NCBI RefSeq assembly: GCF_005233875.1
Contig: NZ_SZPZ01000001.1
Location: forward strand, 62,001-126,000
Source of the DNA: Kribbella jiaozuonensis
Lineage (GTDB): Bacteria > Actinomycetota > Actinomycetes > Propionibacteriales > Kribbellaceae
Direction: 5' to 3'
DNA length: 64,000 nucleotides
Numbering within the stretch: the first letter of the stretch is position 1; the number at the start of each line of letters is the position of its first letter. Positions 1-8,356 of this stretch are shown in pieces. The translations under genes were made by a program, and so were the position numbers. The notes under the pieces are model-generated. The model saw only the letters and a program-made list of their open reading frames with translations, was not told where the DNA came from and made no database searches.

Positions 1-332
1 CTGAGTCGGAGTACGACGTGCCGCCGGGGGTGGATCCGTGGGAGGACGGCCGAGGCGGTGCGGCCCAGCCGGTCCAGCCGGTCCAGGCGTCTCCGGTGGA
101 TCGGCGGGAGCAGGCGGCTAGTAAGCGGCGGGCGGCGGAGGCTGCGGTAGCGGCTGAGCAGGCTCGGGCTGCGGCGCGGGCGCCGGTTGTGCCTGAGGTG
201 CCGTTGACGCCTGAGGAGGAAGCCGCCTCGATCGGTGAGGACGACGTGGTGCTGGATGACGATCCGCGGTCGCACACCGATCTGCTGCGGGAGACTCTTG
301 GCGCGCAGATCATCACCGAAGAGCCGAACTGA
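1..332 (+). CDS. dnaX: DNA polymerase III gamma/tau subunit, C-terminal end (partial)
   Basis: The reading frame is open from the window edge (first complete codon at base 3) to a TGA at 330-332. It encodes a Pro/Ala/Glu-rich tail ending in an acidic DDVVLDDD stretch followed by a LLRETLGAQII helix and EEPN, which is how actinobacterial tau subunits end. Tau couples the clamp loader to the replicative polymerase. The immediately following ybaB and recR genes are the classic dnaX neighbours and support the call. Only the last ~109 residues are visible, so the ATPase domain lies outside the window. Confidence 0.85.
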   Translation, partial: ESEYDVPPGVDPWEDGRGGAAQPVQPVQASPVDRREQAASKRRAAEAAVAAEQARAAARAPVVPEVPLTPEEEAASIGEDDVVLDDDPRSHTDLLRETLGAQIITEEPN

Positions 333-359
333 GTTCAGCTGAAAGTCACTCGCACAGGA

Positions 360-447
360 TCGTCCACAGCCAGGACTAGACCGGCACGGTGGGTGTCCAC
401 ATCATCCACAACCCTGTGGGAAAAGATGTCCACAAGGTTGTGGATAA
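360..447. promoter_or_regulatory. Cluster of DnaA-box-like sites between dnaX and ybaB
   Basis: Five 9-mers fit the high-GC actinobacterial DnaA box (TTGTCCACA-like): TCGTCCACA at 360-368, GTGTCCACA at 393-401, TCATCCACA at 402-410, ATGTCCACA at 426-434, and TTATCCACA on the minus strand at 439-447. The last is a perfect match to the classical box. TGTGGGAAA at 415-423 could be a weak sixth site. The cluster occupies under 90 bases of the 258-base dnaX-ybaB gap, so DnaA binding here is plausible but inferred. Confidence 0.6.
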
Positions 448-592
448 CTTTGGGGAGACTGGTCGGTTTCTGGGCGTGCGTGGGGTTGTCCGACCGACCG
501 GCTAGTGTGGAGTCTCCGGTCGTCGGACGCGTGTCAGGGGCCGGGTAGGCAAGCTCGGGGCTCGGGAGAGCGGTTCGGACGAGGAGATCGCA

Positions 593-1195
593 GTGTTCGA
601 CGGTGGCGGTGCTGGGGGCTTCGACATGTCCAACCTGCTCGCGCAGGCGCAGGCGATGCAGAACCAGCTGATGGAAGCGCAGGCAGACCTCGAAGGTCAG
701 GAGATCGAGGGGTCGGCCGGTGGCGGTTTGGTGACTGCCCTGGTGTCCGGCACGGGCGAGCTGCTCAGCCTGAACATCAAGCAAGAGGCTGTCGACCCGG
801 ACGACACCGAGACGCTGGCCGACCTGATCGTCGCCGCGGTCCGCGACGCCTCTGAGAACGCGAAGCAGGCTGCTGCCGCCGCCATGGGTCCGCTGGCCGG
901 CGGGCTGGGCGGCGCGTTCGGCGAGGGCGGCATCCCCGGCTTCGGCGGTGGAGCTCCGGCGCAGTCCGCGCCCGCCGGCTTCGGGCTGCCGAGTGCGACG
1001 CCGCCTGCAGTAGGACCGGGCGACGACACCACCGCGACCGAGCCGGGCAAGCCTGGGCCGAGCGGTCCGGCGGACGACGAGGGCCGTGCGCAGGCGTCCG
1101 AGGGGACCCATGGCTCGGATGACCAGAATCGTGGCGGCGTCGGGTTCGTGAACCCGGGGAGCGGGGCCGGCGCTTCCGGTCAGAACCCGGTCTGA
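593..1195 (+). CDS. ybaB: YbaB/EbfC family nucleoid-associated protein
   Basis: A 200-residue protein starting at a GTG with a GAGGAG ribosome site just upstream. Residues ~10-100 match the YbaB/EbfC DNA-binding fold ([15 protein letters not shown] helix, then a G-rich strand pair ending before [12 protein letters not shown]). Family members are about 100-115 residues; here a Gly/Pro/Ala-rich, probably disordered tail of ~95 residues is added. It sits directly between dnaX and recR, with recR starting 1 base after its stop, as in most bacteria. The role is DNA binding linked to recombination repair; the tail function is unknown. Confidence 0.93.
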   Translation: MFDGGGAGGFDMSNLLAQAQAMQNQLMEAQADLEGQEIEGSAGGGLVTALVSGTGELLSLNIKQEAVDPDDTETLADLIVAAVRDASENAKQAAAAAMGPLAGGLGGAFGEGGIPGFGGGAPAQSAPAGFGLPSATPPAVGPGDDTTATEPGKPGPSGPADDEGRAQASEGTHGSDDQNRGGVGFVNPGSGAGASGQNPV

Positions 1196-1196
1196 C

Positions 1197-1796
1197 GTGT
1201 ACGAGGGTGCCGTTCAGGACCTCATCGACGAGCTGGGGCGGTTGCCCGGAGTGGGTCCGAAGTCCGCGCAGCGGATCGCGTTCCACCTGCTCGCGGCCGA
1301 CGAGACCGACGTACGGCGGCTTGCGCATGTGCTCGTGCAGGTCAAGGAGAAGGTCAAGTTCTGCGAGATCTGCGGCAATGTCTCGGAGGAAGTGCAGTGC
1401 CGGATCTGCCGTGACCCGCGCCGGGACCTGAGTCTGATCTGTGTGGTCGAAGAGGCCAAGGACGTGGTCGCGATCGAGCGCACCCGCGAGTTCCGCGGCC
1501 GGTACCACGTGCTCGGCGGGGCGATCTCGCCGATCGAGGGGATCGGGCCGGACGAACTCCACATCAAGGAACTGATGCAACGGCTGGCCAGCGGTGAGGT
1601 GACCGAGATCATCCTGGCCACCGATCCGAACCTGGAGGGTGAGGCGACAGCCACCTACCTGAGCCGCCTGCTGCGGCCCATGGGGTTGCGCGTCACCCGT
1701 TTGGCTAGTGGACTTCCTGTAGGCGGTGACCTCGAGTACGCCGACGAGGTCACACTCGGACGGGCGTTTGAAGGGCGACGATCAATCGATGACTGA
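1197..1796 (+). CDS. recR: Recombination mediator RecR
   Basis: A 199-residue protein of normal family length, starting GTG one base after the ybaB stop. In order it shows the N-terminal helix-hairpin-helix ([14 protein letters not shown]), a four-cysteine zinc finger (CEICG...CRIC, residues ~55-72) and a Toprim domain with the [13 protein letters not shown] stretch. RecR works with RecO/RecF to load RecA at single-strand gaps. Its last 8 bases overlap the next gene, implying translational coupling. Confidence 0.97.
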   Translation: MYEGAVQDLIDELGRLPGVGPKSAQRIAFHLLAADETDVRRLAHVLVQVKEKVKFCEICGNVSEEVQCRICRDPRRDLSLICVVEEAKDVVAIERTREFRGRYHVLGGAISPIEGIGPDELHIKELMQRLASGEVTEIILATDPNLEGEATATYLSRLLRPMGLRVTRLASGLPVGGDLEYADEVTLGRAFEGRRSIDD

Positions 1797-2433
1797 ACCA
1801 ACCGATATTGCAGAGCGCGCATTGGCCACGGACTCCGAGGACCTCACCGAGTTCGCCGAACAGATCGCCGACCAGGTCCGGAGCTTCCTGATCTCGGTGC
1901 GCGACATCGCCGCGCAGCCGGACGAGGACGGGGTCGACGAGGGCCTCGCCTCGCTGCCGTACCTGCTGCTCGAGGTGAGCCAGTTGCTGCTCGCCGGCGG
2001 CCGCCTCGGCGCGTTCGAGGACTTCGTCCCCGAGGAGCGGTTCGAGAGCGACGCCGGTCCGGACCCGGATCTGGACGCGATGCGGGACCGTCTCGCGGTG
2101 CTGTTCGAGGGCCTCGACGAGTACGCCGAGGTCTTCGACCCGTACGCCGCTCCGCCGGAGATCACCGTGAACCGGCTCTCCGACGACCTCACCGCGATCG
2201 CGACCGACCTTGTGCACGGCCTCGCGCACTACGAGGACGGCCGGGTCGTCGAGGCGCTGTGGTGGTGGCAGTTCTCGTACGTCTCCACGTGGGGCGCGGC
2301 TGCGAGCGCCGTACTGCGGGCGATCCAGTCGCTGATCGCGCACGACCGGCTCGAGCCGGCGCACGATGCAGAGACCGAGGCGACCGATCGTGAACTCGTC
2401 GAGGTTGCCGAAGAGGCCGTCCAGCGTCGCTGA
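1789..2433 (+). CDS. DUF5063 domain-containing protein
   Basis: A 214-residue acidic, mostly helical protein. I choose ATG 1789 because an AAGGGCGA ribosome site precedes it and the frame upstream lies inside recR; the two genes then overlap by 8 bases. Repeated helices rich in Asp/Glu, a [12 protein letters not shown] segment and no catalytic motif match the DUF5063 family that follows recR in many Actinobacteria, including the recR-to-aspartokinase interval of Streptomyces. Function is unknown; coupling to recR hints at a DNA-repair accessory role, which is inference only. Confidence 0.8.
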   Translation: MTEPTDIAERALATDSEDLTEFAEQIADQVRSFLISVRDIAAQPDEDGVDEGLASLPYLLLEVSQLLLAGGRLGAFEDFVPEERFESDAGPDPDLDAMRDRLAVLFEGLDEYAEVFDPYAAPPEITVNRLSDDLTAIATDLVHGLAHYEDGRVVEALWWWQFSYVSTWGAAASAVLRAIQSLIAHDRLEPAHDAETEATDRELVEVAEEAVQRR

Positions 2434-2440
2434 CCACGGA

Positions 2441-3091
2441 GTGTCTGTTCATGAGGTGATCCGGCGGTTGCCGGATGTCGGCACGGTTCGGCGGGTCAGT
2501 CGGGCGTTGGCCGTGTTGGACCTGGTGCTCAACGAGGACGAGCGCACCAGGTACTACGAGTTCGACGCGCGCTGGTCCGAGACCGAAGAGGCCGCGTTGA
2601 TGCGGAACGGGTCGGGGGACGAGTACTCGATCGTGTTCTCGCCTGACGGGGCGTTCGCGTACGGGTTCGACCATGAGTCGCCGATGTCGCCGTACGCGAA
2701 TGATCAGAAGGTGTGGCCCGGCCTGCTTGAGGGTGTGCCGGAGGTGTTCCATGCGGCGCGGGACGACAAGGCGTTCAGCGATGAGGGCGTGCCGCGCGCG
2801 ACCGTGTGCTTCTGGCGTACGACGGATGACTCGGCCTGGCGATCCGGTCCGGTGGAGGACGCGGACCGCGACGGGGCCGACTGGCTGTTCGAGTTGGTCG
2901 CTGATGGCCGGCCCGAGGCGTACCTGACGTTTGCCGAGGAGTACTACGAGGTGGCGCTCGACCTCGACGCGATCCGGCATGTGTACGCGCTGATGCCGTT
3001 GACGGAGTACGTCGTGACGTCGCTGAACAGGCAGCGACGACTGAGCGATCTCTCCGACGGGATCGCCGAGATCGGTTACCCGCGGTCCTGA
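2441..3091 (+). CDS. Hypothetical protein (unrecognised)
   Basis: The frame is open from 2366, but GTG 2441 lies just after the DUF5063 stop and gives a ~216-residue product without the basic overlapping extension. It is acidic, rich in Trp/Tyr and aromatic-Asp pairs (YYEFDARW, YGFDHESPMSPY), without signal peptide, membrane segment or motif I can name. Codon use fits the neighbours. It follows DUF5063 with 7 bases between, so it is probably in the recR operon. I do not assign a function. Confidence 0.7.
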   Translation: MSVHEVIRRLPDVGTVRRVSRALAVLDLVLNEDERTRYYEFDARWSETEEAALMRNGSGDEYSIVFSPDGAFAYGFDHESPMSPYANDQKVWPGLLEGVPEVFHAARDDKAFSDEGVPRATVCFWRTTDDSAWRSGPVEDADRDGADWLFELVADGRPEAYLTFAEEYYEVALDLDAIRHVYALMPLTEYVVTSLNRQRRLSDLSDGIAEIGYPRS

Positions 3092-3112
3092 AGCGCGTTA
3101 GCGTGTCGCCCG

Positions 3113-4888
3113 ATGACAACGCATCCACACGATCCGGCCGTGGTCGGATCGTTCGCGATCCAGGGCCGGCTCGGTCGTGGGGCGATGGGTGCGGTCTACC
3201 TTGCGCGTTCGCCGGGCGGCCGGTTGGTCGCGGTGAAGGTGGTGCGCGAGGAGCTCGCCGATGATCCGGGGTTCCGGGCGCGGTTCGCGCGGGAGATCGA
3301 CGCTGCGCGGAAGGTGAGTGGGGCGTTCACGGCGGCCGTTGTGGACGCTGATCCGGATGCGGATCGGCCCTGGCTTGCGACGGAGTACCTGCCGGGACCG
3401 ACGCTGCAGAAGGCGATTGAGATGTCTGGACCGATGTCGCCGGGTGGCGCGCAGTCGCTCGCGAGTGGGTTGGCCGAGGCGTTGATGGCGATCCACGCGA
3501 GCGGTGTCGTGCATCGCGACCTGAAGCCGTCGAACATCGTGCTGACCGACAACGGGCCGCGGGTGATCGACTTCGGGATTGCTCGGGCGTTGGAGGAGGC
3601 GAGTCTGACGGCGACCGGGATGGTGATCGGTACGCCGGGTTACCTGTCGCCGGAGCAGATCACGGGGACTGGGATCGGGCCGGCGAGCGATCTGTTCGCG
3701 CTTGGTGCGGTGCTGGTGTTCGCGGCGTCGGGGCGGGGTCCGTTCGCGACCGGGAATCCGGCGTCAATGCTGCATCGGATCGTGAACGAGCATCCACACA
3801 TCCCGCCGCTCCCGGGGCCGCTGCATGACGTCGTACGCCGGTGTTTGGCCCGCGATCCCGCGCAACGCCCGACACCGATGGAAATCCTGCACGTCCTAGG
3901 ACCGCCGGTACCAACAGCCCTCCTCAACCCACCCACGATCCCCATGTCACCCGCCACGAAGGTCCTCCCACCAACGGGACCTTTCCCGACGGCGCAGCTG
4001 CCCGATGGTGTGTCGCCGCCGAGCCCGCCCGCGGGGGCGGACGGCCCAGCCTGGTCGGCCGGTGCGGCGGCACCCAGTGGTCCCGCGGGGTCGGGTACCG
4101 CGGCATGGCCGGGTGGTGCGGCGGGGTTGGGCGGTGTGTCGGGGCCTGGTGGCGCACCGGCGCCCGCTGGTCCCGCGTGGGCGGCTGGCCCGGCCGGGCT
4201 GGGTGGTGCGGTGGACTCGGGCGGCGCGTCGGCCCTGGGTGGTCTGGCTTGGTCAGGTGGTGCGGCGGCACCGGGTGGTGTGGCAGGGCCGGGTGGTGTC
4301 GCAGGGCCGGGTGATGTGGCGGCACCGGGTGGTGGGGCGGGGCCGGGTGGTGTGGCTTGGTCGGGCGATAGGGCGGGGTCGGGCGGGGTGGGGGCTAGTT
4401 TTGCGAGCAGTCGAGCGCGACCGGGTTTGTTCGCGGGGATTTTCACGGTGCTTTGGCTTGCGTTTGTGCCGGTTGATCCGCAAGTGAAGGCGCTTCATCC
4501 TGTGTTGTCGACGTTGTCCGGGCTGGTCTCGTTGGTGTTTTTGTACTTTGCGGTTCGGCATTGGATTCTTGTGCTCAGGCCGAAGGTTGTGCTTCGGCTG
4601 TCTCCGCAGGGATTGACGGTCAAGCGCGCCTACCGCGAAGCCACCATCCCCTGGTACGGCGTCACGCGGCTCCATGTTGGTGGGGATAGCAAGCGGCCCT
4701 GGCTGATCGCATGGCTTGAGCCGCAGTTCCAGAACCAGTTGCCTGTCTCGCATCGCCGCCACCACGGCGGTCTGCGCATCTACCCGATCGCTCACGGCTC
4801 CACGCAGGCCCGTCGTCGGACCCAGGTCAACGAGCTGCGCGCCGCCCTCAACTGGTACGCGGGTCGCATCCACGACAATTCCTACTGA
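3113..4888 (+). CDS. Serine/threonine protein kinase with repeat linker and two-TM tail
   Basis: A 591-residue protein. Residues ~12-262 form a complete Hanks-type kinase: GRLGRGAMGAVY loop, VAVKVV lysine (~41), HRDLKPSN catalytic loop (~134), DFG-type IDFGIA (~153) and GTPGYLSPEQ. A Pro linker and then ~150 residues of Gly/Pro/Ala/Val repeats follow. Two hydrophobic segments (~440-456 and ~462-482) lead to a ~100-residue tail resembling the bacterial PH-like fold (LRLSPQGLTVKRAYREATIPW). The kinase therefore faces the cytoplasm and is membrane-tethered from its C-terminal half. There are no PASTA repeats. Substrate unknown. Confidence 0.9.
   Translation: MTTHPHDPAVVGSFAIQGRLGRGAMGAVYLARSPGGRLVAVKVVREELADDPGFRARFAREIDAARKVSGAFTAAVVDADPDADRPWLATEYLPGPTLQKAIEMSGPMSPGGAQSLASGLAEALMAIHASGVVHRDLKPSNIVLTDNGPRVIDFGIARALEEASLTATGMVIGTPGYLSPEQITGTGIGPASDLFALGAVLVFAASGRGPFATGNPASMLHRIVNEHPHIPPLPGPLHDVVRRCLARDPAQRPTPMEILHVLGPPVPTALLNPPTIPMSPATKVLPPTGPFPTAQLPDGVSPPSPPAGADGPAWSAGAAAPSGPAGSGTAAWPGGAAGLGGVSGPGGAPAPAGPAWAAGPAGLGGAVDSGGASALGGLAWSGGAAAPGGVAGPGGVAGPGDVAAPGGGAGPGGVAWSGDRAGSGGVGASFASSRARPGLFAGIFTVLWLAFVPVDPQVKALHPVLSTLSGLVSLVFLYFAVRHWILVLRPKVVLRLSPQGLTVKRAYREATIPWYGVTRLHVGGDSKRPWLIAWLEPQFQNQLPVSHRRHHGGLRIYPIAHGSTQARRRTQVNELRAALNWYAGRIHDNSY
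4126..4390 (+). repeat. Low-complexity GGTGG-rich tandem repeat inside the kinase gene
   Basis: Imperfect 12- to 30-base units of the form G-GGT-GGT-GTG-GC(A/G) encode a Gly-Gly-Val/Ala-Ala-x-Pro repeat between the kinase domain and the membrane segments. The units are degenerate and uninterrupted by spacers, so this is a coding low-complexity tract that could change length by slippage. Confidence 0.7.
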
Positions 4889-5379
4889 TGAACATCCGAC
4901 CAGCCACCGCGGCCGACAGCGCCGCCATCGGCGACCTGCTCCAGCAGTCCTGGGGTAGTCACATCGCGGTCGCCCACGGCGTCGCGTACGACGCCACCAC
5001 GCTGCCCGCCATCGTGGCCGAGGAGGACGACCGCATCGTCGGCCTGCTCACGTACAACCTGCAGGACGACGAGCTGGAGGTCGTCACGATCGACGCGCCG
5101 GCCCAGCACCGCGGCGTCGGCACAGCCCTTCTGAAGGCCGCCACCGAAACAGCACAAGCAGCCGGAGCACGCCGCCTGTGGCTGATCACCACCAACGACA
5201 ACCTCGACGCGCTCCGCTTCTACCAACGCCGCGGCCTGCGCATCGTCGAGGTCCGGCCCGGCGCCGTCGACGAGTCCCGCAAGCTCAAACCGTCGATCCC
5301 ACAGGCCGGCGCCTACGGAATCCCGCTCCACGACGAGCTCGTCCTCGAGCTGCTAATCGGGCAGCATCGGCATCTCTAG
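4888..5379 (+). CDS. GNAT family N-acetyltransferase
   Basis: A 163-residue protein whose ATG overlaps the kinase stop by one base (TGATG). It has the GNAT order: N-terminal IRPATAADSAAIGDLL, central strand LEVVTIDAPAQ, the acetyl-CoA loop QHRGVGTALLKAA, then LWLITTNDNLDALRFYQRRG. Substrate cannot be predicted. Coupling to the kinase gene suggests co-expression. Its 3' end overlaps the convergent dinB gene by 27 bases. Confidence 0.9.
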   Translation: MNIRPATAADSAAIGDLLQQSWGSHIAVAHGVAYDATTLPAIVAEEDDRIVGLLTYNLQDDELEVVTIDAPAQHRGVGTALLKAATETAQAAGARRLWLITTNDNLDALRFYQRRGLRIVEVRPGAVDESRKLKPSIPQAGAYGIPLHDELVLELLIGQHRHL

Positions 5380-6552
5380 CCCCGGCCGCTTACCCAGCAG
5401 AATGCCCCGCGTAATGGCGTCCGTCCCGAACTTGTCCTTGACCTGATCGAGCGCCGAGTCGAGCTCATTGTTCGCCGCCTTGTCGAACGGCAGCGCCAAC
5501 TGCAACGCCGCCTCGTTCTCCAGGTTGCCGACCGAAATGCCGATCATCGTGATCCCCTGCGCAGCGATCAGCGGTTGCGCAGCACGCAGCAACGCCCGGG
5601 CCGTGATCAAAATCGCCCGCGTCTGATCCGTTGCCTGGGGCAACGTATGTGAGCGGGTCGCCCGAGTGAAGTCGTCGAACCGCAGCCGCAGCGTGACCGT
5701 CCGGCCCGAGCGCCCCGCATTGCGCATCCGGCGCGAAACCCGGTCGACCAAGCCGGCCAGTACGGCGTCAAGCGTCGCCGGCGACTTCGGCGACCGCCCC
5801 AGCGCCCGCTGCGAACCGATCGACCGCCGCCGTCGCCCGACCTCGATCGGTCGCGGATCCCGGTTGTGCGCCAGCGCATGCAGATGCCGCCCGGACGCCC
5901 GCCCGAGCATCGCCACCAACGCCGCCTCGGGCAGGATCGCGACATCGCCAACCTTCGCGAGCCCCCGGCTGCGCAGCTTCTCGGCCGTCACCTCGCCAAC
6001 ACCCCACAGCCGCGAAACATCCAACGGATGCAGGAACTCCAGCTCCCGGTCCGGTGCGACCTCGAGCAGCCCGTCAGGCTTCGCGACCCCGCTCGCCACC
6101 TTGGCGAGGAACTTCGTCCGCGCCACCCCGACCGTGATCGGCAGCCCGACCCGCGACAGCACCTCGGCCCGCAACCGGCGCGCGATCTCCACCGGCGTAC
6201 CGCGGATCTTCCGCAAGCCGCCCACATCGAGGAACGCCTCGTCGATCGACAGCCCCTCGACCAGCGGCGTCGTGTCCTCGAAGACCTTGAACACCGCCTT
6301 GCTGGCCTCCGAGTACGCCGACATGCGCGGCTCGACGACGATCGCGCCCGGGCAGCGGCGCATCGCCTGGCCACCGTTCATCGCCGTACGCACGCCATAC
6401 GCCTTGGCCTCGTAGCTGCACGCGAGCACCACCCCCGCGCCGACGATCACCGGGCGGCCGCGCAGGCGTGGGTCGTCGCGCTGCTCGACCGACGCGTAGA
6501 ACGCGTCGAGGTCGGCATGCAGGATCGTCGCACCACCCAAGGACACGAACAC
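5353..6552 (-). CDS. dinB: DNA polymerase IV (Y-family translesion polymerase)
   Basis: A 399-residue Y-family polymerase. It shows the catalytic ILHADLDAFYASVEQ block, the second acidic pair in SIDEAFLDV, and helix-hairpin-helix and little-finger regions. It copies past damaged bases. The chosen start GTG 6552 lies 7 bases after a TATATG -10-like hexamer, fitting a leaderless transcript, and is embedded in a LexA-type palindrome. The extreme C-terminus is LGKRPGLEMPMLPD; I do not see a canonical QLxLF clamp motif, but LQLALPF near residue 357 could serve. Confidence 0.95.
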   Translation of the reverse strand: MFVSLGGATILHADLDAFYASVEQRDDPRLRGRPVIVGAGVVLACSYEAKAYGVRTAMNGGQAMRRCPGAIVVEPRMSAYSEASKAVFKVFEDTTPLVEGLSIDEAFLDVGGLRKIRGTPVEIARRLRAEVLSRVGLPITVGVARTKFLAKVASGVAKPDGLLEVAPDRELEFLHPLDVSRLWGVGEVTAEKLRSRGLAKVGDVAILPEAALVAMLGRASGRHLHALAHNRDPRPIEVGRRRRSIGSQRALGRSPKSPATLDAVLAGLVDRVSRRMRNAGRSGRTVTLRLRFDDFTRATRSHTLPQATDQTRAILITARALLRAAQPLIAAQGITMIGISVGNLENEAALQLALPFDKAANNELDSALDQVKDKFGTDAITRGILLGKRPGLEMPMLPD

Positions 6553-6559
6553 ATGTTCG
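6546..6559 (-). promoter_or_regulatory. LexA/SOS box overlapping the dinB start codon
   Basis: CGAAC-ACAT-GTTCG is a perfect 5-bp inverted repeat with 4-base spacing, matching the Gram-positive and actinobacterial LexA operator core (CGAAC-N4-GTTCG). It covers the dinB GTG and lies just downstream of the -10-like TATATG (6565-6560, minus strand). On the same strand, TTGTCGGTG at 6575-6567 equals the upstream half of the RecA-independent (RecA-NDp) damage-promoter motif. LexA binding here would block dinB transcription. Confidence 0.8.
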
Positions 6560-6625
6560 CATATACCACCGACAAAACGAGATAGGGAGAATTCCCGAAG
6601 CGGTGGCCGACGATGTCAGGAAAGA

Positions 6626-7846
6626 ATGCACCTTATGGACCTGTCGGCGTACCGCGATCTCTGGAAGACCCACGGCGTGGTGGCGCTCCTGGCCTCGGCG
6701 CTGGTCGCGCGGATGCCGGTGCTGGCGACGATGGTCCCGTTGTCGTTCCTGGCGAAGGACGCCGCCGGCAACTTCGGCTGGGCCGGTGTGGTCGCCGGCG
6801 CCTACTCCGTCGGTACTGCGGTCGCCAGCGTGGTCTGGTCACGCATGGCCGACCGCAAGGGCGCACGCAAGGTCGTCATCGGCACAGGTATGGCCTGGGG
6901 CCTGTGGATGGCAGTGCTCGCGCTGATGCCGTACAGCTGGTACCGACTGCTCCCGATCGCCGCCGTGCTGGCCGGTGTGTTCGTCTCACCGGTCACCTCG
7001 GCCCTGCGCGCCAACTGGCCGCGGATAGTCCACGGCTCTCGTCTGCGAGCGGTCTACTCGCTGGACGCCACCGCGCAGGAGCTCCTGTTCGTCTTCGGCC
7101 CGATGCTCGGCGCACTGATGGTCAGCTTCGCCAGTCCGCGTGCCGGCCTCCTGGCGTGCGCAGTTACAGCAGCAGGAGCCATCTGGTGGTTCGGTATGAA
7201 CCAGCGGACCGACGTACCGCACGACGAGACCGCCGGACCGCGTCCTACCGCCTGGCAGCTGATCTTCCACTCGCACCGCACGCCGATCCTGCTCGCCTGG
7301 GCCTGTCTGGTGATGGGGTTCGCGTCGATGTCGCTAGGCATGGTCGCCGTGGCCGATGAACACGGCAACCGTTTGATTGCAGGCATTCTCGAGACTGTGG
7401 CCGCAGTGGGCAGTGTCACCGGCGGCATCATCAACGGCGCCCTCCCCGGCGGTCGCACGTCGGCAGTGTGGCGGCGGATGCTGGCGTTCACCGCGCTGGT
7501 GACGGTCTGCATCTTCGCCACGTCGTCCGTCCTCGCATTGGCGGTGGCGATGTTCGCAACGGGCTGCATGATCGCACCGACCGTCGCAGCGCTCTATGAG
7601 CGCGTAGGCGCACTCACACCGACCGCCGCGCACACCGAGATCTTCGGCTGGACGCAGAGCGGTGGCATGGTCGGATCCGCGATCGGCTCCGCTGTCGCCG
7701 GTGCGGTGGTCGAGGCGTTCGGCGTTCGCTACGCGTGGGTCCTGACGGCCGGCCTCGCCGTACTCGCGACCCTGTCCCTGCTCCGTGTGCCGCCCCATCG
7801 ACCGGCCGAGACAAGCGCAGTGGAGGGTACGGCGGTTGCCGCGTAG
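6626..7846 (+). CDS. MFS transporter
   Basis: A 406-residue protein with about 12 hydrophobic segments and the MFS loop-2/3 signature as SRMADRKGARKVVIG near residue 75, plus a second-half repeat. No cytosolic domain. Start may be ATG 6626 or ATG 6635; both precede the same first helix. Substrate unknown, likely a drug or metabolite exporter by family. It is read away from dinB and its last 118 bases overlap the convergent RibD-like gene. Confidence 0.9.
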   Translation: MHLMDLSAYRDLWKTHGVVALLASALVARMPVLATMVPLSFLAKDAAGNFGWAGVVAGAYSVGTAVASVVWSRMADRKGARKVVIGTGMAWGLWMAVLALMPYSWYRLLPIAAVLAGVFVSPVTSALRANWPRIVHGSRLRAVYSLDATAQELLFVFGPMLGALMVSFASPRAGLLACAVTAAGAIWWFGMNQRTDVPHDETAGPRPTAWQLIFHSHRTPILLAWACLVMGFASMSLGMVAVADEHGNRLIAGILETVAAVGSVTGGIINGALPGGRTSAVWRRMLAFTALVTVCIFATSSVLALAVAMFATGCMIAPTVAALYERVGALTPTAAHTEIFGWTQSGGMVGSAIGSAVAGAVVEAFGVRYAWVLTAGLAVLATLSLLRVPPHRPAETSAVEGTAVAA

Positions 7847-8322
7847 CGCACGCGGTAGTTCGCCTCGAGTACGCCGCCATCCCGCGCGCACATCGAGATC
7901 AGTCGCAGCGGACGGCGATCCAGCAGCATGCCCCGACCCGCAGCGATCGGGTGGATGAGCAGCGAGACCTCGTCGATCAGACGCCACCGCAACAGCGAGC
8001 GGACCAGCGACAGACTGCCGATCACATGCAGGTCGTCGCCGGGCACGGACTTCAAGGCAGCCAGCACGCGGCGAGTGTCGCCCAGAAGCATCTCGGTGCC
8101 GGGCCGGGCGACCACCGGACGGGATCCGATCACGAGGTTCCGGGTGTGCTCCAGCCCGGTCAGCGTTCCGGCGTACCGCTCGAACGTCTTGCGGCCGAGC
8201 AGCACGGTTCCGGCCCCGGTGACCAATTCTCCGAGGGCCGGCTGGGGGTCGGACAGCCACTGCTCCGGCCGTTCGACGATTCCATCTTCGGACATGCACA
8301 GCCTGGCGACGATGTTCCGCAT
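7729..8322 (-). CDS. Dihydrofolate reductase / RibD C-terminal family protein
   Basis: A 197-residue protein. Residues ~1-160 fit the DHFR/RibD-C fold: N-terminal strand MRNIVARLCMSEDG, LLGRKTFERYAG, LHVIGSLSLVRSLLRWRLIDEVSLLIHPIAAGRG. Such proteins bind NADPH and reduce small carbonyl or pterin-like substrates. The last ~35 Arg/Thr/Ala residues extend beyond the domain and lie antisense to the MFS gene. The gene follows the ArsR regulator by 34 bases, the usual arrangement of a regulated oxidoreductase pair. Confidence 0.83.
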   Translation of the reverse strand: MRNIVARLCMSEDGIVERPEQWLSDPQPALGELVTGAGTVLLGRKTFERYAGTLTGLEHTRNLVIGSRPVVARPGTEMLLGDTRRVLAALKSVPGDDLHVIGSLSLVRSLLRWRLIDEVSLLIHPIAAGRGMLLDRRPLRLISMCARDGGVLEANYRVRYAATAVPSTALVSAGRWGGTRSRDRVASTARPAVRTHA

Positions 8323-8356
8323 ACCAAGCCTGATGCAGGTGACGGCCCGAAGGTTG

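Noticed and set aside
335..592. Possible SRP RNA (ffs) next to dnaX, as in some Actinobacteria
   Set aside because: The conserved domain IV sequence and a long hairpin are absent; the interval is explained by DnaA boxes and the ybaB promoter.
335..1111. 258-aa minus-strand open frame over ybaB
   Set aside because: A shadow frame produced by high GC; no domain, no ribosome site, and it opposes the well-conserved ybaB.
4126..4390. Tandem units that could suggest a CRISPR array
   Set aside because: Units are degenerate, unspaced and in frame with the kinase; no spacers or cas genes are present anywhere in the window.
3640..4446. Pro/Ala-rich minus-strand ORF over the kinase linker
   Set aside because: It is the complement of the GGT repeat tract; composition is purely repetitive and start context is absent.
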